Assembly (NCBI GenBank): GCA_036939975.1
Contig: JALLPB010000520.1
Location: forward strand, 1-15,093
DNA: 15,093 bases
Direction: 5' to 3'
DNA from: Cyclostephanos tholiformis
Lineage: Eukaryota; Bacillariophyta; Thalassiosirophyceae; Thalassiosirales; Thalassiosiraceae
Each line of letters starts with the position of its first letter. Position 1 is the stretch's first letter. The notes below the pieces were generated by a model. That model worked only from the letters and a program-made list of their open reading frames with translations. It was not told the DNA's origin and made no database searches. Below, in pieces: positions 1-7,243 of the stretch. The position numbers and the translations under genes were made by a program.

Positions 1-9
1 TAAACTACT

Positions 10-23
10 GTAGGAGCTCCTAC
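10..23. repeat. 14-bp perfect palindrome
   Basis: GTAGGAGCTCCTAC reads identically on both strands. It lies close to the window edge, so its context on the left is unknown. It could be a dimer-binding site or chance. Confidence 0.4.
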
Positions 24-225
24 GTTTTGGCTAAACCCCGGAGATGTATTTATTATTTGGTTAGGTGTATTCTCCAAAACAGTAGTACGATAGTAGTTGT
101 TACGGCACTTGTAAAATGATGTTCCTCCATTATATTATTTTTCATGACAACATGGCGCAGATAAAAATATGTAATACCGAATCCAATAATTAAAGAACAA
201 TATCCACCCCCTCCAACCATTCCCC

Positions 226-240
226 GAGAGAGAGAGAGAG
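226..240 (+). repeat. GA dinucleotide microsatellite
   Basis: An uninterrupted GA repeat (seven units plus a G) lies 65 bp upstream of the ATG at 306, probably in the promoter or 5' UTR. GA tracts can bind GAGA-type factors in some eukaryotes, but function here is only inferred. Confidence 0.6.
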
Positions 241-305
241 CCCTTTATGGAGACAGCACTCTTCAATGAGTTGGAACATCACTCCTCAACGGAAGACGAT
301 TAATA

Positions 306-3300
306 ATGGATCACTATTTCAATAATATTGCTAAGCATCTCCTTGAGGGAACAACGGTTGGCAGCATAAATGAACCCACACGCAATCATGCAGCCGCCGC
401 CGCCGTCGGTGATGACGGTGGTGGGGGCAAATTACATCCAGCGTCGGCGCAGGTGGTTTCGGTGGAACGATCAGGAAGCATAAGCGCGACAATGGTTGGA
501 GGCGGGACAAATGCCGCGCTCATCGCATCCACTGCTTCCTCTAAGGCTATGCCACTCGTATACCAATCAACACCGCAGAATCAAGTTGGCGAATTTCAGG
601 GATCCAGGCGGGGGAGTACCGAGAGGGGAGGAGGCGAAGGAATCCAGGATGGCGAGATCGCCAAAAAAGGAATTCGAGGCAGCAATTTGACGCCGGTAGC
701 GCCGCTCTCGATGTCGATGGGGGCCACCGTCGGCCAGTACTCTAGTCACGTCCAGAATCAAACCGGTCAAAGTAATAACACCGCCGTGCATCCGCAAAAG
801 CACCGGCATCAGCTGCGAAAATCCTTCTCAAGCATGCCTGAAAATCATGAGTCCTCTCCTTCTTTTAACACCACTGATAATCCCTTCATGAGTAAGGAAT
901 TATTAGATATGTTGGACGATGACATATTTGAATTAAATACACCTCGATGGTATCAGCAGCAAGAACAACGGAAACAGCAGGAGCAGCAGCAGCAGGAGCA
1001 GCAGCAACAGCAGCAACAGCAGCAGTTCAATCAACAATTTCAGCTTACAACAGCTCAGCAGCAGGAACAAATTCAAAATTTCCTTCAGCTTAACGGACAA
1101 CATTTGACTCAGCAGCAGCGCACAAGCTTGCAGCAGCTGTTGAAGTCAACACAACTAGAGAGGCATCAGCATCAGCACGAAGTCCAACAGGAGCAGCAGG
1201 GATTCCAGCAGCAAGGTCAGCAACAGCACTATCAACACCAGCTCAATAGCACATTAGAAGGAGGAGTAATCGGCACTGACAGGCCCTCAAACTCCCTACC
1301 GTTATCCATGGACGAATTGATGCTGCATCAACGGGAGCAGTTACGACAATTGCAAGCTATGTTGAAGTCAATGCCGTCTGCAGCTGCATCAGCGTCGACC
1401 AAAAGTGACACTAACAACAGTAACAACGGTGACAGGGCTGTCGCTTCTGGTATTCATTTCGGAAATTCTAACTTGAATACCATGCAGACTCAGCAGCAGG
1501 CTGCAGCTGGTGCTATGTCGCAGCTATATCAGCAGCACTCGGCGCCGAGTCAGGCGGGTGGCGTTCCTTTACATGTACAGCTTCAACTACAAAAACAACA
1601 TCATCAACAACAACATCAACAACAACATCAAATACAGCAACCTCAGCAACATCAACAACGTCAGCAACATCACCAACAACAACAACTTCAACAACAACAT
1701 CAACAACACGACGAACAACAACAACGTCAGCAACATCAACAATACAACCAACAACAACATCATCAACAACAACATCAACAACAACAGCTACAGCACAATC
1801 ATCAACCGCAACGGGAACAAGAACAGCTACAACAGCGGCAGCATCAACAGCAACAGCAACCACAACCACAACAAAAGCAACCGCAACATCAGAGTAGCCT
1901 GCAAATTCAGGCCCAGTTGCAGCGTTTGGCGCAGCAGCATCAAAGTTTGCAGCAAGGCGTGGGAGGGGTCGAAAAACATAGCCGCCAACCCTCTGCATCC
2001 AGCATCGTCATGCATCAAATGATACAACAGCAGTTGATGCAGCAGCAAGCTCAGGCTGCTGCATTGGGGATAGGGGGAAATCTTCATCAGCAGCAAGTAA
2101 TGACAAATCAACAAATGAGCAACTTCGCAAATAACTTATTTGGTGTTACGCCTATACAACAGCAGCTGCAGCAGGGAAGAGGTGGGGATGATGATCACCA
2201 ATCATTACTCCTGCAACACCAACAAAAGTTGGAACAGCAACAGCAAAAGCAGTTTCAAGAGTCATCAATTGGAAATATAGGGAATGGTGTGGTATCTATT
2301 TCAACTGTCCCAATAGGTTTGGCGAAGAATGCTTCGAGACACTCTTTGTCCTTGCAGAATCTTTATGGAATGCAGTCACAAAGTATTCTGCAACAAGAAG
2401 GACTTCAGCAAATACCCTCCCCTGCCCTCCCCTCCGCTAATTCTGGTGTCTTTGGCGGAACTGTCAATGTGACAATGACTGATACTAAAACTCGCGTGGT
2501 GCCTGTGTCCATCTCTTCTCTACCACTCTCTGTTGCTACTTCCACGAATCAACATGGGAGGGAGAAGATAAATCATTATGGAGGAGTCGCAGATGCTGCT
2601 TTAATTTACATCAAGTATGCAATAGAATCTATCGTAGTCTCGCTCAACAAGCGCATAAAGGAAAATGTGGAGAATGAGACGAATTTCTTTAAAAAAGGAC
2701 ATCTCCAGTTGAAAAATGCTGAAATTGATGATATTAATAGAGTATACACGGTTCGTGATCTATCAACATGTCTTGGGGCATGGGACTTGAATGTTTCGAC
2801 AAAAGTTGGTAACATGAATCCCAACATTCTGACCTCTTCGGATAAGCGTCAAAAGTTGAACAACAACACTGCTGAGGATGTTGAGAGTGGGTTGCCGTCC
2901 GTCACATCTTCGAGAAACATTGCAAGCGATGGAGATGCTGATACTGCCTTCAAATATTATTATGAACGATCCTGCCCTATATTGTTAGATGCCAATCGCC
3001 GCTCTTCATGCTCTACCTCGTCAGCGCTTACCCTGCCATTTTGCGTTGAGGACTTTGTCAGGGATGGTGAATATGTTGACTTAGATAACGAAAACCGTCT
3101 CCCCGTGGTCGCCGGCGCTGTTGTGTTGACATATGGTGCCGACTCCAAATTTACTGGTGGCGTTGGCGAAGAGGGAGTGTTGACAAAAATGATCCTCGAT
3201 TTTTTCTTTGATGTAGCCACGGTTTATAAGAGTCACGGCAATGAAAGAAAAATTAGTGATAGGAAGGAGAATGATGGCGTTGATAGGGATGAATTCAAAC

Positions 3301-5603
3301 TACCAGAACTAGACGAAGATGCGACAGTTGAGGCCGAGGAATTTATTTTTGCAAGGTCGATCCTACACGAAGAGAGCGAATCATCATCCCTGATAAGAGC
3401 AGGATTGTGCGCCCTCTCCCCCTCGTCTACTTCGAAATCGACTTCTTCCTCCGACGATGGGATTTACATACCTAGCATTTGGAGCGGCAACACCAATCGG
3501 ATATACCAATACTGCCTCCTGGGTAACTTTGATGACAATTTGAAGGAGCGTCCGTCCAAGCGTTTGTGCGTCGCGATAAAAAAGAAAAACAAGGACGAAT
3601 ACGGCGGCGATTCGGGGCCAGCCAGGGGCGTGTGTCGAATCACTTTGACCTTAAGCCCAGCATCTGTGCTGGCAAAGAAGAAATTGATGGCAGAGGAAGC
3701 AGCTAAGAAAGAGGAGGAAGAAAACGATATCAAACCATCGCTATCGAGATGTTCGGAGGTCCATCGTAAGATTCGTCATAGTTTACGCATATTGAGACCA
3801 CCGGCATTAATCCCTGTTTCGACAGTGAGTGATGGCGATAACTTGATGGGCACTGCCAAGATAAGAAGGCTGGCAATTCGTCGCTCCTCTGTCACGCAGC
3901 TGATTGATCCTGCCTCAATCGTAGTTGGCATTCGATGTAAGCACGAACTGCTGTTGGATGGTGATGAGGTGGGGAAGGTATATGTGAATGGTGCCCTGGC
4001 AGTTAATTGTTCCGAGTCTACAAGCACTTTGAATCAAACGGGCGTCGATGCCCTACCAGCGCACACTCTGTTTGGTGTCGATTTTACAATCCCTTTCGTT
4101 GATGGGAGGTATGCCAGTGGTTCGTCGGGCCTGCCAAACAAGGCGGTCATTGAGAGGGAATACGGAGCACTTTTAGTCGACGCTCTCATCGATGCGGAAC
4201 AGTGCGATGCTGGCGTCGCAAAAAAATTATTGGGTCGTCTAATTACTGGTAAATTGGAGCAAACACATGAGTCTGATGAGGATGATAATCGATCTCTCGA
4301 TTCGCTACCCCACACTGAGCGCAATTATCCTATCAAATTCGATAATGTTTCGAAACCTTCTTTAGAGTCCATCGTACTTTTGAGTAGGGTTGCTGATCCA
4401 GTCGGAATCGGCGCCAAGGCACTGGGAACCAAATTTCGATTGCAATATGGCTCGGAAGCCTTTCCGTGCGAGGTTGGGACAAACGAAGAGTATCTACTAC
4501 ATCGAATCCTTGGCGCGCAAAAAATACCCAAGATGGTTCCGCGTCGAGCGCGCGATGTCCTGTTGCGTGGGGGATATTTAAGGATTGATCTAATGGCAAA
4601 GTCTCTTTGGGTGGGGGCAGGTGGGGGGTGGGATGGTGATCACAGCGATGCCATGCGGGTCGCCGAAGCGATGGAGGGTGCGATGAAACTCCTAAGGAAG
4701 GCGGGATGTTTGGACGTTATGCCGAACCAGATTAGGCTCGTTTCCAGGAAGAAGTTGGATCCTGCCATATTTGAGCAAGGTGTGGGTGAAGTTGACAGCA
4801 CCATTACAAGGTGGTCTAAATGCAAGCATATCCCGTCGAAATTGAGATGTTGGTATGACTCTAGCAGCGAGACATACTACGTCAGTGACGCAATTTTTTT
4901 TGTCGAGGAAGACCGCGATGGAGAAAATGTCGAAGTGACTAATGCTTCGTTTGCGGATGATCTGAATATTGGGACTACTACAGCCAATGATTTGACGGCA
5001 GACAGCACGAATTCCTTACAATCCGATGTCAGCAAAGCTGAAATATCTATTGATGTAGGTGCAAAAATGTCTAGCACTGAAGCCTGTGATAATGAAGATG
5101 GCAATGATTCTGTCATTGTTGCAGAATATAGTTTAGATAAAAACGATGGGGATTCAAAGGCTGCAGACGATGACAATGATGAGGATGGAGATGACAGAAA
5201 GGCAATCAAGGACAACACCACAGCCAGAGATATCAATAACGCAGAAGATGTTGTACATAACATAGATGAGGTGTCAAAGGCTGCAGGAGACGACAAAGAT
5301 GAGGGTAGGGACGGCCAGTTGGCAAATGAAGACCACACCACAGCGAGAGCTATTCTAAATGGTGGCAAGATGAATGCCAGTAAAGACAAGTCGATAAGTA
5401 ACACGACGGAACATTGCACAAAAATATACCCGGAGGAGGCCAAGGAAGATGCGAAAATACGGACTCTAAGACCCGTCTCAGCGGAAGATGCTGCCTTTCT
5501 TCTTGCGTTTTACATTGCTAAAGAACATCCGAATGTCATGTTGCTCGAGAGATTTGTCATGGCTCATCGTTCGTTTGCGCGCGCAAAGGGTACTTCTCGC
5601 TGA
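306..5603 (+). CDS. large Gln/His-rich protein with unrecognised C-terminal half and acidic tail
   Basis: One uninterrupted frame of 1765 codons ends in TGA. The ATG has A at -3 and G at +4, a good eukaryotic start context. Regions in order: residues 1-210 low-complexity Gly/Ala/Ser with a hydrophobic-acidic motif near 200 (SKELLDMLDDDIFEL); about 216-650 dominated by Gln and His, with patches predicted to be helical; about 755-790 a helix-like segment (IYIKYAIESIVVSLNKRI); about 1180-1535 the most normally folded-looking part, with motifs GKVYVNGALAV, LFGVDFTIPF, DPVGIGAKALG and LLRGGYLRIDLMAKSLW; about 1537-1710 acidic Asp/Glu/Asn-rich tail with two 40-residue repeats; about 1730-1750 a closing hydrophobic motif (FLLAFYIAKEHP). 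There is no signal peptide or clear membrane segment, so a nuclear or cytosolic location is inferred. Glutamine-rich tracts beside acidic patches are common in transcription co-regulators, but no DNA-binding or Mediator domain was recognised, so no function is assigned. A short intron could be hidden in the long frame but is not needed. Confidence 0.85.
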   Translation: MDHYFNNIAKHLLEGTTVGSINEPTRNHAAAAAVGDDGGGGKLHPASAQVVSVERSGSISATMVGGGTNAALIASTASSKAMPLVYQSTPQNQVGEFQGSRRGSTERGGGEGIQDGEIAKKGIRGSNLTPVAPLSMSMGATVGQYSSHVQNQTGQSNNTAVHPQKHRHQLRKSFSSMPENHESSPSFNTTDNPFMSKELLDMLDDDIFELNTPRWYQQQEQRKQQEQQQQEQQQQQQQQQFNQQFQLTTAQQQEQIQNFLQLNGQHLTQQQRTSLQQLLKSTQLERHQHQHEVQQEQQGFQQQGQQQHYQHQLNSTLEGGVIGTDRPSNSLPLSMDELMLHQREQLRQLQAMLKSMPSAAASASTKSDTNNSNNGDRAVASGIHFGNSNLNTMQTQQQAAAGAMSQLYQQHSAPSQAGGVPLHVQLQLQKQHHQQQHQQQHQIQQPQQHQQRQQHHQQQQLQQQHQQHDEQQQRQQHQQYNQQQHHQQQHQQQQLQHNHQPQREQEQLQQRQHQQQQQPQPQQKQPQHQSSLQIQAQLQRLAQQHQSLQQGVGGVEKHSRQPSASSIVMHQMIQQQLMQQQAQAAALGIGGNLHQQQVMTNQQMSNFANNLFGVTPIQQQLQQGRGGDDDHQSLLLQHQQKLEQQQQKQFQESSIGNIGNGVVSISTVPIGLAKNASRHSLSLQNLYGMQSQSILQQEGLQQIPSPALPSANSGVFGGTVNVTMTDTKTRVVPVSISSLPLSVATSTNQHGREKINHYGGVADAALIYIKYAIESIVVSLNKRIKENVENETNFFKKGHLQLKNAEIDDINRVYTVRDLSTCLGAWDLNVSTKVGNMNPNILTSSDKRQKLNNNTAEDVESGLPSVTSSRNIASDGDADTAFKYYYERSCPILLDANRRSSCSTSSALTLPFCVEDFVRDGEYVDLDNENRLPVVAGAVVLTYGADSKFTGGVGEEGVLTKMILDFFFDVATVYKSHGNERKISDRKENDGVDRDEFKLPELDEDATVEAEEFIFARSILHEESESSSLIRAGLCALSPSSTSKSTSSSDDGIYIPSIWSGNTNRIYQYCLLGNFDDNLKERPSKRLCVAIKKKNKDEYGGDSGPARGVCRITLTLSPASVLAKKKLMAEEAAKKEEEENDIKPSLSRCSEVHRKIRHSLRILRPPALIPVSTVSDGDNLMGTAKIRRLAIRRSSVTQLIDPASIVVGIRCKHELLLDGDEVGKVYVNGALAVNCSESTSTLNQTGVDALPAHTLFGVDFTIPFVDGRYASGSSGLPNKAVIEREYGALLVDALIDAEQCDAGVAKKLLGRLITGKLEQTHESDEDDNRSLDSLPHTERNYPIKFDNVSKPSLESIVLLSRVADPVGIGAKALGTKFRLQYGSEAFPCEVGTNEEYLLHRILGAQKIPKMVPRRARDVLLRGGYLRIDLMAKSLWVGAGGGWDGDHSDAMRVAEAMEGAMKLLRKAGCLDVMPNQIRLVSRKKLDPAIFEQGVGEVDSTITRWSKCKHIPSKLRCWYDSSSETYYVSDAIFFVEEDRDGENVEVTNASFADDLNIGTTTANDLTADSTNSLQSDVSKAEISIDVGAKMSSTEACDNEDGNDSVIVAEYSLDKNDGDSKAADDDNDEDGDDRKAIKDNTTARDINNAEDVVHNIDEVSKAAGDDKDEGRDGQLANEDHTTARAILNGGKMNASKDKSISNTTEHCTKIYPEEAKEDAKIRTLRPVSAEDAAFLLAFYIAKEHPNVMLLERFVMAHRSFARAKGTSR
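953..2260 (+). repeat. CAG/CAA trinucleotide-rich polyglutamine/histidine region
   Basis: This in-frame low-complexity stretch of the 306-5603 gene is built mostly from CAG, CAA and CAT/CAC codons. About 950-1250 and 1920-2260 favour CAG. About 1580-1880 favours CAA with CAT, in imperfect CAACAACAT units. The codon switch suggests at least two independent expansions. Because CAA/CAG repeats contain no stops in shifted or antisense frames, several spurious long ORFs overlap it. Confidence 0.85.
5146..5385 (+). repeat. 120-bp (40-codon) tandem duplication in the acidic tail
   Basis: Two diverged copies lie exactly 120 bp apart. TCAAAGGCTGCAG occurs at 5154 and 5274, and CACCACAGC..AGAG runs across 5221 and again across 5341. 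At protein level SKAA-D-D..DE..D and TTARDI/TTARAI recur with a spacing of 40 residues. The copies keep the reading frame and both encode acidic sequence, so this is an in-frame segmental duplication. The outer boundaries are approximate. Confidence 0.75.
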
Positions 5604-5871
5604 TCGCGTCACCCACGTGTTGCTTAATATCTGCGTGTTCTATGGTACCAGAGTGTATTAGTAGGTTCAATAAACTCATATAAATATATATATTTTACTC
5701 ATGAGTCATGAGAGCGCGAAAGGAAACATAGTCTAAATGCCACTACCTCAGAGAGCACAAACAGCACCTGGGCCCTTTGATGTTCGCAACTAGACGAAAC
5801 CGGTCACGTGAATACGAAGCTAGCATTCGGCCATAAAATGACAACGTCAATTTCACAATATTCTTCCTTTT
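5604..5871. other. intergenic region between convergent genes
   Basis: This 268-bp gap separates the TGA of the polyQ gene from the TAA of the methyltransferase on the other strand. It holds an AATAAA at 5669 followed by an AT-rich run, then a short palindromic patch CTCATGAGTCATGAG near 5699. It must contain both 3' UTRs. No gene is seen. Confidence 0.6.
5669..5674 (+). terminator. probable poly(A) signal of the polyQ gene
   Basis: AATAAA lies 66 bp after the TGA stop and is followed by an AT-rich stretch (about 5678-5696). Position and context fit a eukaryotic polyadenylation signal. It is unproven without transcript data. Confidence 0.5.
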
Positions 5872-6786
5872 TTATGTTAACACTTTCTTGATAATGAAAA
5901 CCATCTCATAAAGTTCGATGACACCTTTCCTCCCCCATCGCTCCCTCTCCTCGTCATTTGTCAATTCATTAACCTCGTCTAATAGCGTCACTGATTCTAC
6001 CCATGACTGGGACTCAAAAAGTTGACGTGTCTCTCCTTCATCGATTGAAAATGGCGGTCCCTCTCTTTTTGCTTCATCAGTTGCTGTGCGTCGTCTATCG
6101 AGAGTGACAAGAAGGATGGTTCCACCAGACTGTAGCAACTCACCCATGAGAGTGACATAATCCTCGCGAAGGGATGGCTTTATGGCAACAATTGAGGCGC
6201 GATCGTAAATTGCATCGAAGAGGGTATAAGTTCCATCGGACGTGTGCTTCGCTCGATCATCTGTCGTCATGGGAAGGAAATCAAAAACATCTCGGACGAG
6301 AAAGGTGAAGTTCCTCCCTCGGAAAATGCCACTTTCAGTGGTGCGTTCGCAAGTGTCCTCGGTTGCATCCTTCGACAGTATAACTTCTTCGATGAAGAGT
6401 TCGGGATGGTCACGTGAAAATTCCTCCGCGGCATTGCGAATGATATCGATCCCAACAACGTGCGATATTTTGGGATGAGTTGCTAGATATGCAAGGTCGA
6501 CCGATTTTCCACACAAAGGTACGAATATCGACCTCCTCGTGGCGATTTCGTCCGAGCGTTCGTCGTCGTCGCTCCTCCCCAAGAGTAGGTGCGAATATTT
6601 CTGCAAGTGCGGATTGACATCGCCCTTGTGCCATCCTAGAACGGGACTAGACCACTTCGTGTTTGGGAAAAATAATAAAACCGGTCGAGTTAAGAATCAT
6701 GCTAAATCCGCACTCAAGTACTTTACTTTCATTGCGGCACGACATCATCTCACCCGTTGCGCCCAAAATGCGTGGACATCATCCAT
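5872..6786 (-). CDS. TPMT-family S-adenosylmethionine-dependent methyltransferase (two exons)
   Basis: The protein transfers a methyl group from S-adenosylmethionine to a small thiol or halide acceptor, judged by family. Exons are 6786-6754 and 6654-5872, giving 271 residues. Exon 2 carries the family signatures: GWHKGDVNP (18-26), the SAM-binding FVPLCGK (55-61) and GIDI, FDAIYDR (157-163), and GPPFSI (210-215). Exon 2 alone lacks an ATG and meets an in-frame TGA upstream. On the same strand ATG at 6786 starts MDDVHAFWAQR followed by GTGAGA, and an AG sits directly before TGG at 6654. Joining them gives FWAQR-W..., which is what TPMT proteins have at this point. The ATG has A at -3 and G at +4. 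Related plant and algal proteins include halide/thiol methyltransferases (HOL type), so methyl halide or methylthiol production is possible, but the substrate cannot be read from the sequence. No targeting peptide is seen, so it is probably cytosolic. Confidence 0.88.
6655..6753 (-). other. intron of the methyltransferase gene (99 nt)
   Basis: Phase-0 intron with donor GTGAGA and acceptor ..CGAAG. A pyrimidine-rich run (TTTTATTATTTTTCCC) lies just upstream of the acceptor. Splicing restores the conserved FWAQR-W junction of the family. A second AG (TCTAG, six bases further on) would remove the conserved Trp and is less likely. Confidence 0.8.
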
Positions 6787-7243
6787 TGTCAAGAGAACTC
6801 GGTAAAGACGTCGTGCTATGGGATGGAGCCTTCTCTGGAACGTAGAACGTAGGTACCATACAACTTTTTGGCTCATGCCAATTGCGAAAAGGCGGTTCAA
6901 TCCAAGTGAATTTTGATCAGAAATATCGGTTTCGCGCCCGTTTTAATCTGCGTAGGAATCAAATTGTGAACGCGATATTGTTGAACTGGTAAAGCGGAAT
7001 CATTACTCAACTTGATATCTTTTAGTACATTTTTTAAAATAAGTACTTAGGTAGTATTATTTTATAATTCTTTCAAAAGCATAGAAGATAGTAGCGTTGT
7101 TCGTTGAGAATCCTTCCTCCATGCCAATGAGAGGGCTTGGTGTCTTAATAAGTAGTAGTAAGTAGTGTGGACATCCAATCAGGATAAAATTTATCACAAA
7201 CCTCTCCATGGAGTAATTGTCAAGCCACAAAGCCGAGTTTAGA
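6787..7243. promoter_or_regulatory. shared upstream region of divergent methyltransferase and protease genes
   Basis: This 457-bp region lies between two divergent start codons and contains no supported gene. Near the protease it holds a CCAAT pentamer (7175-7179) and an AT-rich GATAAAATTTAT stretch. An imperfect AAGTAGTAGTAAGTAGTG repeat lies around 7150-7168. Short open frames crossing it lack recognisable features. It probably includes two promoters; core elements could not be located firmly. Confidence 0.5.

Larger units (their letters stand above)
1..305. other. upstream region of the polyQ gene
   Basis: No coding region is supported here. The stretch is AT-rich at first and becomes C-rich and then GA-rich near the start codon. 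It holds a 14-bp perfect palindrome (10-23) and a GA dinucleotide tract (226-240). It presumably contains promoter and 5' UTR of the gene starting at 306. No convincing TATA box could be fixed. Confidence 0.5.

Noticed and set aside
1510..2022. Long open frames in the shifted plus frame (Asn-rich) and on the minus strand (Val/Leu-rich) over the polyQ region
   Set aside because: CAA/CAG repeats have no stops in shifted or antisense frames, so these are by-products of the repeat inside the real gene.
4877..5443. 188-residue antisense open frame with Ser/Leu-rich, membrane-like composition
   Set aside because: It is antisense to the acidic tail; the reverse complement of Asp/Glu codons gives Leu/Ser/Val. 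It has no independent motif or promoter evidence.
5872..6606. Methyltransferase starting at 6606
   Set aside because: That codon is TTG and the frame upstream still encodes the conserved GWHKGDVNP. The spliced model with ATG at 6786 explains the N-terminus.
7217..7243. Upstream extension of the protease to 7217
   Set aside because: The extended frame begins with TTG, and the ATG at 7244 starts a clean signal peptide with A at -3.
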